Origin: an uncultured Bacteroidales bacterium | GTDB taxonomy: Bacteria > Bacteroidota > Bacteroidia > Bacteroidales > P3 | Direction of reading: 5' to 3' | NCBI GenBank assembly: GCA_947168665.1 | Contig: CAMVMX010000005.1 | Coordinates: 1 to 64,000, forward strand | Length of the DNA stretch: 64,000 bases | Notes under the pieces: generated by a model | What the model was told of the DNA's origin: nothing | Seen by the model: the letters and a program-made list of their open reading frames with translations, nothing else | Databases searched by the model: none | Made by a program: the position numbers and the translations under genes | In this document: positions 44,718 through 54,354 of the stretch, piece by piece | Layout: every line of letters begins with the position of its first letter | Position numbering within the stretch: the first letter of the stretch is position 1

Positions 44718-46463
44718 GTGAGACGCTATTCGAACATACTTGCATTATTCGTTTTGGCATTATTTCTCACAATATTACAGGCGTGTGGTAATATGCAGGT
44801 GGTAACGTCGGACGATAATGATGTTGTGAAGTTATTTGCAGGTAAGAATACAACATACCGTGTTAAAGGGGATATTAATTTAAGAGGTAAAACGTTGAAG
44901 ATTGGAGATGGAAGCACCTTGGTTTTTAGTGGTGGAAGTTTGAACAATGGTACACTTATGGGTAATATCAAATTTAAAGGGGTAAAGAGGGGATCGCTTA
45001 ATGTTAGGTTCTCAAAATGTAATATCACTGGACTTGTGCCTATTTATAACAATGGTGATGTTGTAGGTTTGATTTCAAGTTGTGTTTATGGATGCAAGCT
45101 AATGGATGATTTGACTATTGATAAACCAATTTATTTAAAGACAAGTGTCAATGGGAATGGCCATTCTATTACGTGTTCGGAGAAAGCTCCAGTTGCATTA
45201 TATATAAATGACAACCGCACACCTATTATAATTGAAAAAATAACCTTAAGGAAACTCATTCCCAAAGGAACAATCAACCAAAATTATGCGATTCATTCTA
45301 CCAACTCTTCAAATATTACAATAAAGAATTCATTTATTGATGGGCGAGTTCGATTTGCAAATACGACAATGTCGGATGCAAAAGAGGGCGTAAGTAAGAA
45401 TATAAGTATCGTTCACTCAAATCTTTATGCAGACTTTTCTTCTTGCCCACAAGGTTGGGAATATGGTCAGGACCATTTAGCTTTTTATTCGGTGAAGAAT
45501 GTGATTATCGACAATTGTACAATAGAGTCTAAGAATGTTAATCGAGTGATGAAAACATCTGCCTATTTCCATGAAAAAGAGTATAGTCATCCTCAAAACT
45601 GTACTGATGGAGTAGTGTTTCGTTGCAATAAAGTGGTGGCTAGTTCAGATAAAGGTAAGCAGTTTTGGGATATGTTTTGTGGAACAGTTAATGTTCTAAT
45701 TGAAAGCAATAAAATAGATCTCCATGGCTTTACTAGATTTGTTGAAGATAAAGCGTATCAGAAAAAATATAAAGGTGATAGTCTACATTTAAGCCACATT
45801 GTGATTAAAAATAACACGGTTTCAATAGAGTATGGAAACCTGTTTCAATTTAAGGCTAACAGTGAGGTGGATGCTTTTGAAGTAATAGGAAATACGTTTA
45901 CTATTTATGGAGCCAATATTAATCCGAATTCTCAATGGAACCGTCAGAATGTTTTTTTATTACAGGGTTATAGATCATGTGTTATTTCGAATAATACTAT
46001 TACATTAAAAGATGAAGCGATTGGTTTACCCCTAGCGAGTGTAAGTTTTGATTGTCTTGAAACTAAAATCGTTGATAACGTTATTGTTGATGCATCTCAA
46101 CTTTTTTTTCGATCTGCAACATCTTCGACAGGTGACGAGAAGTATACCAGATGCAATAGATTTGAATATTGTGGAAATAGGCGTTATTATTCCCAACATT
46201 ATACTAAAAAATCACGGATGGAGCTATATGTTGTTCATAGTAACATTGGTGTTTTATTTTTGAGTATTCCTGGCGAGCCTATTTCGGACGATAATATAAT
46301 TGAGTTTGGAGCAGGAACAACGGTCAGAAATTTATTTGTATCGGTAGACTCTCCAAAACGAAAGAAATTGTTCCGCATTAATAATGCAAAAGATGTAAAT
46401 ATAACAATAAATCAAATCCCAGTTGGTACAGTTCAACAAGGGACTGACTGGACAATATTATAA
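44718..46463 (+). CDS. right-handed beta-helix lipoprotein
   Basis: 581 residues with a GTG start at 44718, chosen because it opens directly into the signal RRYSNILALFVLALFLTILQAC, lipobox LQAC. The body shows repeated short strands with Asn ladders (LKIGDGSTLVFSGGSLNNGT, SSNITIKNSFIDGR, HIVIKNNTVSIEYGN), the signature of parallel beta-helix (pectate-lyase-like) folds. Such proteins bind or cleave polysaccharides. A lipid-anchored one inside a polysaccharide locus could process or retain the polymer; that is inference. Followed by the acyltransferase after 11 nt. Confidence 0.82.
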   Translation: MRRYSNILALFVLALFLTILQACGNMQVVTSDDNDVVKLFAGKNTTYRVKGDINLRGKTLKIGDGSTLVFSGGSLNNGTLMGNIKFKGVKRGSLNVRFSKCNITGLVPIYNNGDVVGLISSCVYGCKLMDDLTIDKPIYLKTSVNGNGHSITCSEKAPVALYINDNRTPIIIEKITLRKLIPKGTINQNYAIHSTNSSNITIKNSFIDGRVRFANTTMSDAKEGVSKNISIVHSNLYADFSSCPQGWEYGQDHLAFYSVKNVIIDNCTIESKNVNRVMKTSAYFHEKEYSHPQNCTDGVVFRCNKVVASSDKGKQFWDMFCGTVNVLIESNKIDLHGFTRFVEDKAYQKKYKGDSLHLSHIVIKNNTVSIEYGNLFQFKANSEVDAFEVIGNTFTIYGANINPNSQWNRQNVFLLQGYRSCVISNNTITLKDEAIGLPLASVSFDCLETKIVDNVIVDASQLFFRSATSSTGDEKYTRCNRFEYCGNRRYYSQHYTKKSRMELYVVHSNIGVLFLSIPGEPISDDNIIEFGAGTTVRNLFVSVDSPKRKKLFRINNAKDVNITINQIPVGTVQQGTDWTIL

Positions 46464-46474
46464 TTTTCAATGCT

Positions 46475-47002
46475 ATGAGACTTCGTTTTGTTAACGCTAT
46501 TATAAACGCTTATCTTAGAAAGTTTTATCCAGTCAAGTGGGCACGCAGGATTGGCGTAAAAGTGGGTGATTATACTGCTATCTCTCCAGAGACTCGGTTC
46601 CCAAGTGAACCGTATCTAATAACTATTGGGAATCATGTTCAGGTGACCAGATCAGTATCAATGTATTCTCACGGTGGGGGGAATGTTGTAAGACGTAAAA
46701 TACCTGATTTTGATTGCTTTGGTAAGATAGTGATTGAAGACTGGGTATATATTGGAAGTGAATCCCTCATCATGCCAGGTGTAACAATCGGTGAAGGGGC
46801 ATTGGTTGCTGCTGGTTCTGTGGTTACCAAGTCTGTGCCTTCTGGAATGGTTGTCGGGGGCAATCCTGCCAAGGTGATTTGTTCAGTCAATGATTACATA
46901 GAGCGTAATAAACAATATAATGTAAAGACAAAAGGGCTTGGAATGGAGAAGAAAAAAGAGTTTCTCCTGGGGCTACCTGAAGAAATGTTCCTCAAAAAGT
47001 AG
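46475..47002 (+). CDS. left-handed beta-helix acyltransferase (WbbJ-like)
   Basis: 175 residues. Hexapeptide repeats (IVIEDWVYIGSESLIMPGV, TIGEGALVAAGSVV) end in VPSGMVVGGNPAKVI, a hallmark of O-acetyltransferases of the xenobiotic/WbbJ group. The catalytic His is probably in SMYSHGGG (about 65-72). Likely transfers acetyl from acetyl-CoA to a sugar of the repeat unit. 10 nt upstream of the flippase gene. Confidence 0.9.
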   Translation: MRLRFVNAIINAYLRKFYPVKWARRIGVKVGDYTAISPETRFPSEPYLITIGNHVQVTRSVSMYSHGGGNVVRRKIPDFDCFGKIVIEDWVYIGSESLIMPGVTIGEGALVAAGSVVTKSVPSGMVVGGNPAKVICSVNDYIERNKQYNVKTKGLGMEKKKEFLLGLPEEMFLKK

Positions 47003-47012
47003 ATAGCAAATA

Positions 47013-48539
47013 ATGACTTTAAATCATTCCACAAAAAAAATAGCTGTTAATACTATCGTTCTTTATCTTAGAATGATAGTAATAATGTTGATAGCTCTAT
47101 ATACTTCTCGTGTTGTAATAAAAGCATTGGGGGTTGATGACTACGGACTATACAATGTTGTCGGTGGCGTTGTAGGTCTTTTCGCTTTTTTGAGAACATC
47201 TATGGAGCAAGCCACCCAACGGTTCTTGAATTTTGAGATGGGAAAAGAAGAGGGGGACCTTAATAGTGTTTTTTGTGTAAGTTTGACTATTCATATTCTG
47301 ATTGCCTTACTTTGCTTGATTCTTACTGAAACTATTGGTCTCTGGTTTTTAAATACGTATCTGAATATCCCCGAGGGAAGAGAAGTGGCTGCAAATATTG
47401 TATATCAATGCGTTGTGCTTTCTCTCTGTACAACAATAATATCTGTGCCCTACAGTGCATCTGTTATCGCTCATGAGCAAATGTCATTTTATGCCATGGT
47501 TAATATTGTAGATGCTATCCTTAAGCTTGGAATAGCAATGATTGTGTTAAATAGCGATACAGATAGACTGATTTTTTATGGCATATTGATGATGCTTGTT
47601 TCTGTAATGAATATCATCATGTATTTCTTTTTTTGCCGAAAAAGATACAAGGAAACAAATTTTCATTTTCTTTTTGAAAAGTCATTGTTCAAACAAATAT
47701 TTGGTTTTACAAGTTGGACAATAGTCGGGCAGGCAGCTATTATAGGTACCAATCAAGGAAATAATATATTGTTGAATATGTTTCATAATGTTACAGCAAA
47801 TGCTGCTATGGGAGTTGGTAATCAAGTTGGTTCAGCAGTTCTAAGTTTGTCGGGCGGTTTTCAAACTGCATTTAATCCACAAATGACCAAATCATATGCT
47901 GCTAAAGATTATTCATATCTAAGATTTCTATTGATAGCAGTAAGTAAATTGTCCTTTGTCCTAATGTTTGTTGTATCATTACCGATTGTTTTTAACATTG
48001 ATATTGTTTTAAGTACGTGGCTGGATGTCGTCCCTTTCGGGGCAGGTGCATTCTGTATTCTTTGGATTGTTCAGTCGATTGTCAATTCTCTTAGTACACC
48101 GTTGAACTTCTGCATTAATGCTTCGGGCAATATAAAGCATGCTCAGTTGTTCGTTTCCTGTGTGTATTTATCCGACTTAATAGTTCTTTTTGCTTTGTTC
48201 AAATTTTGTCTTCCTCCAATAACTGCAATGTGGGTGAAAGTATCTGTAGTTGTTATTGTCTTATTTGTGAGGTTGTGTTTTGCATGCAAGTGTGTGCCAG
48301 GATTAAGTTTTTGGGAATATACAAAAGGAGTATTATTGCCATTAGCTTTGACGGTGGCGATATGCGTAGCGTTCTCTTTTGTAGTAATGAGTTTTGCAGA
48401 TACGTCTATTAGAAAATGGTTGGCTACTATTTCCATCATAGCAGTTTCTCTTTTGTCTACCTTTTTTATTGCTCTTCATAAAGAAGAAAGAGGATTTCTG
48501 GTGGAAACAATAAAAAGTATTCTTCATAATAATCAGTAA
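47013..48539 (+). CDS. Wzx-type polysaccharide flippase
   Basis: 508 residues with about 12-14 hydrophobic helices. The N-terminal segment TSRVVIKALGVDDYGLYNVV matches PST/MVF family O-antigen flippases of the MOP superfamily. It would move lipid-linked repeat units across the inner membrane. It ends one base before the next gene, so translational coupling is likely. Confidence 0.92.
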   Translation: MTLNHSTKKIAVNTIVLYLRMIVIMLIALYTSRVVIKALGVDDYGLYNVVGGVVGLFAFLRTSMEQATQRFLNFEMGKEEGDLNSVFCVSLTIHILIALLCLILTETIGLWFLNTYLNIPEGREVAANIVYQCVVLSLCTTIISVPYSASVIAHEQMSFYAMVNIVDAILKLGIAMIVLNSDTDRLIFYGILMMLVSVMNIIMYFFFCRKRYKETNFHFLFEKSLFKQIFGFTSWTIVGQAAIIGTNQGNNILLNMFHNVTANAAMGVGNQVGSAVLSLSGGFQTAFNPQMTKSYAAKDYSYLRFLLIAVSKLSFVLMFVVSLPIVFNIDIVLSTWLDVVPFGAGAFCILWIVQSIVNSLSTPLNFCINASGNIKHAQLFVSCVYLSDLIVLFALFKFCLPPITAMWVKVSVVVIVLFVRLCFACKCVPGLSFWEYTKGVLLPLALTVAICVAFSFVVMSFADTSIRKWLATISIIAVSLLSTFFIALHKEERGFLVETIKSILHNNQ

Positions 48540-48540
48540 G

Positions 48541-49992
48541 ATGAAAGAATTAACGATTTGTCGGAATCTTTTTAATGCTTTGAATGCTTCTGGCGTGAAA
48601 TATTGTCACTGGAAAGGTACAGCAAATATTGAAAAAGGCTTTATTGGAGAGTCGGACTTAGATATTTTTGTGCATCCTAATGATAATGAGATTGCAACAT
48701 CATTGTTGGAACAAAACGGTTTCGTCCACTTTTATACGCAATGGGGACAACGGTATTCTTTCATTCAAGACTGGATAGGCATGGATAAGGATACTGGCGT
48801 TCTAATTCATATACATTATCATAACAAAATGATGGTAGGCCATACTGGGGTAATGGAGTACACGTATCCGTGGGAGAATGATGTTCTCGCTTCTTGTATA
48901 TTTGATAATAATACAGGAATGTATATAATAAGTCCTGAATATGAGGCTCTTACTTTTTTTTCTCGATTAGGTCTTGAGTTCCCCAATAAAAAACTAAATA
49001 AAATAAAACAAAATCAGTACTCATTTACAGAAGAGGCTGAAACAGAACTTGATTACATTCGTTCTAACGTAAATGAGGAGGAGCTTAAAGAGTTATTTTT
49101 ACTTTATTATGGAGAGGACGGATTAAGTTTATTCAATTATTATCAAGTGCCACAGTTGGATAAGTCATCATTGAAATGGCTGCGTAAACTTACAAAGAAA
49201 TATATACCGCATAGTGGCTTTAGCGTATTAAATGAGCTTAAGTCGTTTTATGTGAAATTCATTCTACGTTATGTTTTTCCACGCCAACATATAGTTCCCC
49301 GAAAAAAGATTCATAACTCCCATAAAGGACTATCAATTGTTTTTGTTGGGCAGGATGGTTCCGGGAAAAGTGTCGTCTCGAGCGATATCAGAAGATGGCT
49401 ATCCTGGAAGATTGAAAGTAGACTATATTATCTGGGTTTTGGAGAACAATATAAACCTTGGAGTAGACAGCTGCAAGAACGATTTCATAATAAAAAGGAC
49501 TTAGTATCGAAATTAATAAGCAAATGGCTACCGTTTTATATTTTGCTACAACGTTCAAAAGATACTGTGCGTGTGATAAAGTCTGCTCAGGCATACATCC
49601 ATACGGGCGGTATTGCTATTTTTGATCGTTTCCCGCAAAATAAAGTGGCGGGCATTAATGATGGCCCTAAAATACGAAAATTGCTGACCCCTCTTGTTAA
49701 AAGTTCTTTTTTGAGGAGGATTGCACATCTTTATGAAAGAAGGGAAGAGCGTAATTTGGAAAAGGCTATTCATTTTGAACCTAATATAGTATTCAAGTTG
49801 AGAATAACTGTGGAAGAGACTATGAGGAGGAAACCTTCAGAGAGGATAGAGAGTGTTGAGGAGAAACATGAAATAATAGAAACTATGACCTTTCCAAATT
49901 CAATAGTATATGATATTGATGCTTCTATGAAGTATGAACAAGAATTAATTGAAATAAAGAATTTTATATGGAACAACATACGAAAATTATAG
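48541..49992 (+). CDS. nucleotidyltransferase / P-loop kinase fusion
   Basis: 483 residues in two parts. The N-terminal half has GVKYCHWKGTANI and ESDLDIFV (37-44), with the paired-Asp site of a nucleotidyltransferase fold. The C-terminal half (about 262-483) has the P-loop GQDGSGKS (270-277), AIFDRFPQNK (a DRxP-like site as in thymidylate kinases), and KPSERIESVEEKHEI. It resembles thymidylate kinase-like enzymes, but thymidylate synthesis is unlikely here. Phosphorylation or nucleotidylation of a glycan precursor is inference. Starts 1 nt after wzx and overlaps the next gene by 25 nt. Confidence 0.85.
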   Translation: MKELTICRNLFNALNASGVKYCHWKGTANIEKGFIGESDLDIFVHPNDNEIATSLLEQNGFVHFYTQWGQRYSFIQDWIGMDKDTGVLIHIHYHNKMMVGHTGVMEYTYPWENDVLASCIFDNNTGMYIISPEYEALTFFSRLGLEFPNKKLNKIKQNQYSFTEEAETELDYIRSNVNEEELKELFLLYYGEDGLSLFNYYQVPQLDKSSLKWLRKLTKKYIPHSGFSVLNELKSFYVKFILRYVFPRQHIVPRKKIHNSHKGLSIVFVGQDGSGKSVVSSDIRRWLSWKIESRLYYLGFGEQYKPWSRQLQERFHNKKDLVSKLISKWLPFYILLQRSKDTVRVIKSAQAYIHTGGIAIFDRFPQNKVAGINDGPKIRKLLTPLVKSSFLRRIAHLYERREERNLEKAIHFEPNIVFKLRITVEETMRRKPSERIESVEEKHEIIETMTFPNSIVYDIDASMKYEQELIEIKNFIWNNIRKL

Positions 49993-50678
49993 ACCTGTAC
50001 GGGTTACCTGGGTGTGGGAAAACCACCTTACAAAACAGTTTTATTTCGTTATGCAAAGATCAATCTTTTTCGGTAGGTTATCTTCCTGATTTGACTACAT
50101 ACATGAGAAAGCACCCAATTTCTTCATTTGTAAAATCGTTTAGCATATCCCAATTTTTTCTTTTGTTTCGTTTTTTTTGTAGCGTTCCTCTCTTACGACT
50201 ATCTGATTGGAGTATTTATTGGGGCTTCATAAAGTTCCTATTTATCTATAAATTTTCAAAGACGGTCCAAATTAAAGATTTTATTATTGTAGATCATGGT
50301 TTTTGTCAGTCGGTGGGTAGTTTGACTTATGGTAATATTGAGTATCTATCTGAAAATAGTAGGCATTTACTTTATAGACTTTTTACTGTAATTGATATAG
50401 ATATTCCGATTTATTGTCATATCTCTGCAGAATTATCTTTGTATAGAATAAGGTATAGAAACCGCCAAAGCAAGTCAGGTCGCCTTGACCTTATAAATGA
50501 TGATGCGAAATTAATGAATGCCTTGAAAATACAGGCTATAATGTTTGATTCCATATACTCATTAACTAAAACTAATTTGAATAGTCAATTTATAGAGATG
50601 AATGATGAGGTTGAGAGCATTGCTATTCAGGTATTAAATTCCATTTCTTGTTATTCTAGTATTAATGAAGTTCATTAA
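49968..50678 (+). CDS. small P-loop kinase-like protein
   Basis: 236 residues. P-loop GLPGCGKT (12-19) near the N-terminus. IIVDHGFCQSVGSL (about 106-119) gives a DxG-type acidic site, and YRIRYRNRQSKSGR (about 161-174) looks like an Arg-rich lid. The fold is that of small-molecule nucleoside/nucleotide kinases; the substrate is unknown. Overlaps both neighbours (25 and 14 nt), a tight translational unit with the fusion kinase and the polymerase. Confidence 0.8.
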   Translation: MEQHTKIIDLYGLPGCGKTTLQNSFISLCKDQSFSVGYLPDLTTYMRKHPISSFVKSFSISQFFLLFRFFCSVPLLRLSDWSIYWGFIKFLFIYKFSKTVQIKDFIIVDHGFCQSVGSLTYGNIEYLSENSRHLLYRLFTVIDIDIPIYCHISAELSLYRIRYRNRQSKSGRLDLINDDAKLMNALKIQAIMFDSIYSLTKTNLNSQFIEMNDEVESIAIQVLNSISCYSSINEVH

Positions 50679-52149
50679 TTTTATATTTGCTATAATGTTA
50701 GTCGTTTTCTCAGTTGTTTATATGCAATTGGGATTAGACAGTTTTAATAATAATCTTTTTGATGCCTGCTTCATTTGTGCAGTGATTGCGGTAGCTGCTT
50801 TCTTCATTGCATCTCAGAAGAAAGGTGGTAAAGGTTATTGGTTGAAGCCATCCTATTTATTTGTAGGGGCATACATGGCGGTGAATTTTCAATATTTGCT
50901 GGATTTACGATTGGGCCTAAAAACATTGTCTTCTGGTAGATTTTTATATTCTATTATCTTAAACCATTGTGCGGTACTATCTGTTCTCGGCATTTTGGCT
51001 TTCGTAATTGGTTATGGGATGAGGCCTCTAAGGAAACGAGAGGAAGATGCTTATATCATCACTCAAAGTGGTAAGAACGATTTTTCTTTTCCCCAGTTGA
51101 TCGTTTTTTTACAAATCGTTGTTTTCCTCTTATTCCTTTTAACGTCTGACCTTGCGTCTATGATTAGTGGGGCTGGATATGGAGTGGATGATGTATCTGC
51201 TTTTGAAAATTTGTTGTACGTTATTAATGCAATAGTTGTATTATTTGTCGTTTGGAGTCAATCTTCTCACACCTCATTCGTTTCATACATTAAAAGATTT
51301 CCAGTCGTTTCATTGGCTATTTTTCTTTTATATTGTATAATGAGACTTCTCAGCGGTGATCGTGGTCCGTTTATTTATTCTATTCTTTTATTCTTTTTTG
51401 GCTATCTATATTATTCACGGAAACGTCTAAATTTGATTGTTGTCTTAGTTCTCTTAATCGGCTCCATGCTTTTAGCCTCATTAGTGGGAATTGCCCGTGG
51501 TTATAATACCCATTTATCATTTGGTAAGAGAATGTCTGATGCGTATGATCAATTCTCTTCAGAAGGCCGATTTGGTAATGACGATGAAACAATTTTCGAT
51601 TATACGGATGAGCTTGGCTTTTCTTTCTATGTTAACCAAGTTGATGTGTATGCCGTAGAGGTAAAAGGAGAATCGTTGCACTATTTATCTTACCCAGTTT
51701 ATGCTTTGTTGAGTGGTATCCCGTTTGCGCCTACCCTGATTCAGAAATCATTCGGTGTTAGTCCCGAGGATTTTAGTTCGGCAGGTTTTGCTAATAAACA
51801 GTTTTTTGGTGGTTATGATAGAAGTTGGGGCATTGGAACCACTATTCTGGGATTCTTCTATTTAAGTTTTGGTTTTATTGGAGTGATTGTTGGACTCTTC
51901 TTTACTGGTTTGTTTCTCCGTTATTTAGATTCAGTTATTCTTATAAAGAACAAGCGGTCTATCGGTATTTATGAGTTGCTATTTGTATTATTATTTGCCG
52001 CTAAAGCTGTATATATGCCACGAGCAACAGTATTCTTGGAAATACCACGTTTTATTTGGGGCGTTATTTTGTTGGTGTGTATCATGCCTTTTATTAAATC
52101 CAAATTTCGCAAATATGTAGGACAATCTTCAAATGCTGAATCCAACTAG
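50665..52149 (+). CDS. Wzy-like O-antigen/capsule polymerase
   Basis: 494 residues with about 11-12 membrane helices and one large periplasmic loop (about 275-375: GIARGYNTHLSFGKRMSDAY to SFGVSPEDFSS). This is typical of oligosaccharide repeat unit polymerases. It would link flipped repeat units. Sequence families of Wzy are very diverse, so the call rests on topology and on its neighbour wzx. Followed by a terminator hairpin. Confidence 0.85.
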   Translation: MKFINFIFAIMLVVFSVVYMQLGLDSFNNNLFDACFICAVIAVAAFFIASQKKGGKGYWLKPSYLFVGAYMAVNFQYLLDLRLGLKTLSSGRFLYSIILNHCAVLSVLGILAFVIGYGMRPLRKREEDAYIITQSGKNDFSFPQLIVFLQIVVFLLFLLTSDLASMISGAGYGVDDVSAFENLLYVINAIVVLFVVWSQSSHTSFVSYIKRFPVVSLAIFLLYCIMRLLSGDRGPFIYSILLFFFGYLYYSRKRLNLIVVLVLLIGSMLLASLVGIARGYNTHLSFGKRMSDAYDQFSSEGRFGNDDETIFDYTDELGFSFYVNQVDVYAVEVKGESLHYLSYPVYALLSGIPFAPTLIQKSFGVSPEDFSSAGFANKQFFGGYDRSWGIGTTILGFFYLSFGFIGVIVGLFFTGLFLRYLDSVILIKNKRSIGIYELLFVLLFAAKAVYMPRATVFLEIPRFIWGVILLVCIMPFIKSKFRKYVGQSSNAESN

Positions 52150-52190
52150 AATTACCTCAACTGAATGCCATAATTGATGGCAAACTCAAC

Positions 52191-52217
52191 AAAAAAGAGA
52201 ATGTGCTTCTCTTTTTT
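52191..52217 (+). terminator. intrinsic terminator after wzy
   Basis: Perfect stem AAAAAAGAGAA (52191-52201) / TTCTCTTTTTT (52207-52217), 42 nt past the polymerase stop. The stem itself contains the T run. Being symmetrical, it could act in both directions. Confidence 0.8.
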
Positions 52218-53428
52218 CACATTAGAAAACAAAGACCTTTAGGCTTGTGGGAATGTTGCACTGGAAATTTTCGTTGTTTGGATTGTTCGAGTTATTCGGA
52301 GTAAACTCTGTCTGCTTGTTTTTACCAATTTTAGTGGTTCCAATATGAAGGAGATGACAAAGCACTTCATCAGAGATCTTTCCACAAATTCGAAAATGGA
52401 AAGGGTTTTGTTGCTGCAACTAATAGAGGGTAAGTATAGGAGATGTGCATAAAAGTTGTAGTTATAATTAGTTGGCCTCAAATAATATCAACTGTTTAAC
52501 TGATGATAAATTGTGATGAAATTCCTATAGATTGGGGAAAGTTATGACTATGCACTGTAAAACTTGCAAGGTGATGTATATGTATGCAAAGCCTGCACCA
52601 TGAACTGGGCTATAGTTGCAACTCTTCGGTATGTAGTTGTACTTGAACCAAATGCATTTGGAATGCATGTGGGTCAGCAAAATAGGTTAAAACAATTCAA
52701 GAAAGATTTTTAAAGTCACCGTTAGCGCAAATAGTAAATGCTTTGATAGCCAGATTATTGTGTGGTGAGTTTGCTGATATAAAATTTGTGTGGAACATTT
52801 CGGCTGATTGCGTAAATCATTAGTGGGAAGATTTGTCTATTAGAGTACTTATTCGGTTAGCCGTCAATACAGAAAAGTGTCCAGTGTGGCCTAACCGAGT
52901 TTGTGGAGTTTTGGAATTGCATTGGGAGCGGGCTTGGAACTGATGTCGAAAATGATTATCCGCACGAATGGCAACTTGTCGGCGTCAATAGCCGTTCACA
53001 GAGTCCTACTGTACTGTAAAAAAGCATTGTGTTGCCTAAGGATGCCAAGTCGGCAAGAAGGTCATAGAAAGTGGATTGAAAATAAATCTCTGGCTTTTGG
53101 TCGGCATCTCTCGATCTCCACCATGAGAACCACCCTCTTGTCCTTCCCATCCGCTATCTTTTCTATTACAGAGCCTTCCAATATCTTCTGGGGTATCAAT
53201 ACGCTCGATACTTATTGTATTATTGTTTTGTCCATCTTGTGTTTCCTTTTTCGAACACAGGCTGTCCTTGTTTAGTATTTTATTACATCTCTTTTCAATT
53301 TACCCGTTTAATGATATTTGGGCAGACTGATGATTACGTTAGTGTCCTGTATACCTATCTTCTAAGTATAAAGAAGTTTGCAGTAATGTTGATTGTGGAT
53401 AGATATTTTAGTATAATGTATTTGAATA
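52218..53428. other. 1.2-kb gene-free, probably decayed stretch
   Basis: No frame longer than ~125 codons in either direction and none with a recognisable family; frames are short and interrupted. It lies after a terminator and before a new gene set, so it looks like the remains of one or two lost genes or an old mobile element. GC rises slightly around 52860-53160, unlike the AT-rich neighbours. Confidence 0.6.
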
Positions 53429-54352
53429 ATGGATAGACAACTTAAAAAAATAATTAAGCATCCGCGATATATATTGGCGCGTGTGCTAGCATGGTATCCG
53501 ATTAATCGGTTGTTTTCGGATGAAAGGTACTTAAAATTGATGTACTGTTTTCGTACCGGAAAAGTGCTTAATTGGGAGAACCCTGTGAGGTTTAATGAGA
53601 AGATTCAAAGGTTAAAGCTCCTTAATAATAGTGAACACTGTTCAACTCTCGTAGATAAAGTTGGGGTTAAAGAATATGTAACGGAAAAACTGGGAGAAGG
53701 TTTTGTAATCCCTACTATTGGAGTATATGATTCATTTGATCAGATACAACTTGCAGATTTACCCAATAGTTTTGTTATTAAGACCACTCATGATAGTGGT
53801 ACGATTGTAGTGGTGAAGAATAAATATGATTTTAACTCTACGAAAGCTCGGAAAATAATCTCCAAGAGTTTATCTAGAAACTATTATTGGGCAGGACGCG
53901 AGTATCCATATAAAAATGTAAAACCTCGTGTTATTGTTGAACAATATATGGCAGACAAAAGCGGAGGACTAAATGATTATAAGTTCTTCTGTTTTAATGG
54001 TGAACCGAAATATCTATTTTATGCTTCAGATCGATCTAACCCATTGGGAATGCCGCCAAAGTTCGATTTTTACGACATGGATTTGAAACACCTCCCTATA
54101 GTGTGTAACGGACACGAAAACGCGTCGAAACCTTTAGATTACTTCCCAGAATTTGACCAAATGAAGCACTTAGCCGCTGTTTTATCAGCAGGTTTTCCCC
54201 ATGTCAGGGTTGACTTTTACTTGATTGATAAAAGAGTGTATGTGGGGGAGTTGACATTCCACCATGATGGAGGGTTTGTTTCTTTCATCCCTGACGAGTG
54301 GGACTATATATTTGGTAAATCAATTGTTTTAGATGATTTAATCAAACAATAG
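53429..54352 (+). CDS. TupA-like ATP-grasp protein
   Basis: 307 residues. Shows the features of the TupA-like ATP-grasp group: WENPVRFNEKIQRLKL, FVIKTTHDSGTIVVVKNK, PRVIVEQYMADKSGGLNDYKFFCF and VRVDFYLIDKRVYVGELTF (≤20-residue segments). Members are common in polysaccharide loci and are often labelled glycosyltransferases. The ATP-grasp fold predicts carboxylate-amine or carboxylate-hydroxyl ligation, for instance an amino acid on a uronic acid. Ends 2 nt before the GT4 gene. Confidence 0.85.
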   Translation: MDRQLKKIIKHPRYILARVLAWYPINRLFSDERYLKLMYCFRTGKVLNWENPVRFNEKIQRLKLLNNSEHCSTLVDKVGVKEYVTEKLGEGFVIPTIGVYDSFDQIQLADLPNSFVIKTTHDSGTIVVVKNKYDFNSTKARKIISKSLSRNYYWAGREYPYKNVKPRVIVEQYMADKSGGLNDYKFFCFNGEPKYLFYASDRSNPLGMPPKFDFYDMDLKHLPIVCNGHENASKPLDYFPEFDQMKHLAAVLSAGFPHVRVDFYLIDKRVYVGELTFHHDGGFVSFIPDEWDYIFGKSIVLDDLIKQ

Positions 54353-54354
54353 GA

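Noticed and set aside
52901..53275. 124-codon plus-strand frame in the gene-free gap
   Set aside because: No family resemblance, no promoter or start context, and composition unlike neighbouring genes. Treated as chance or decay.
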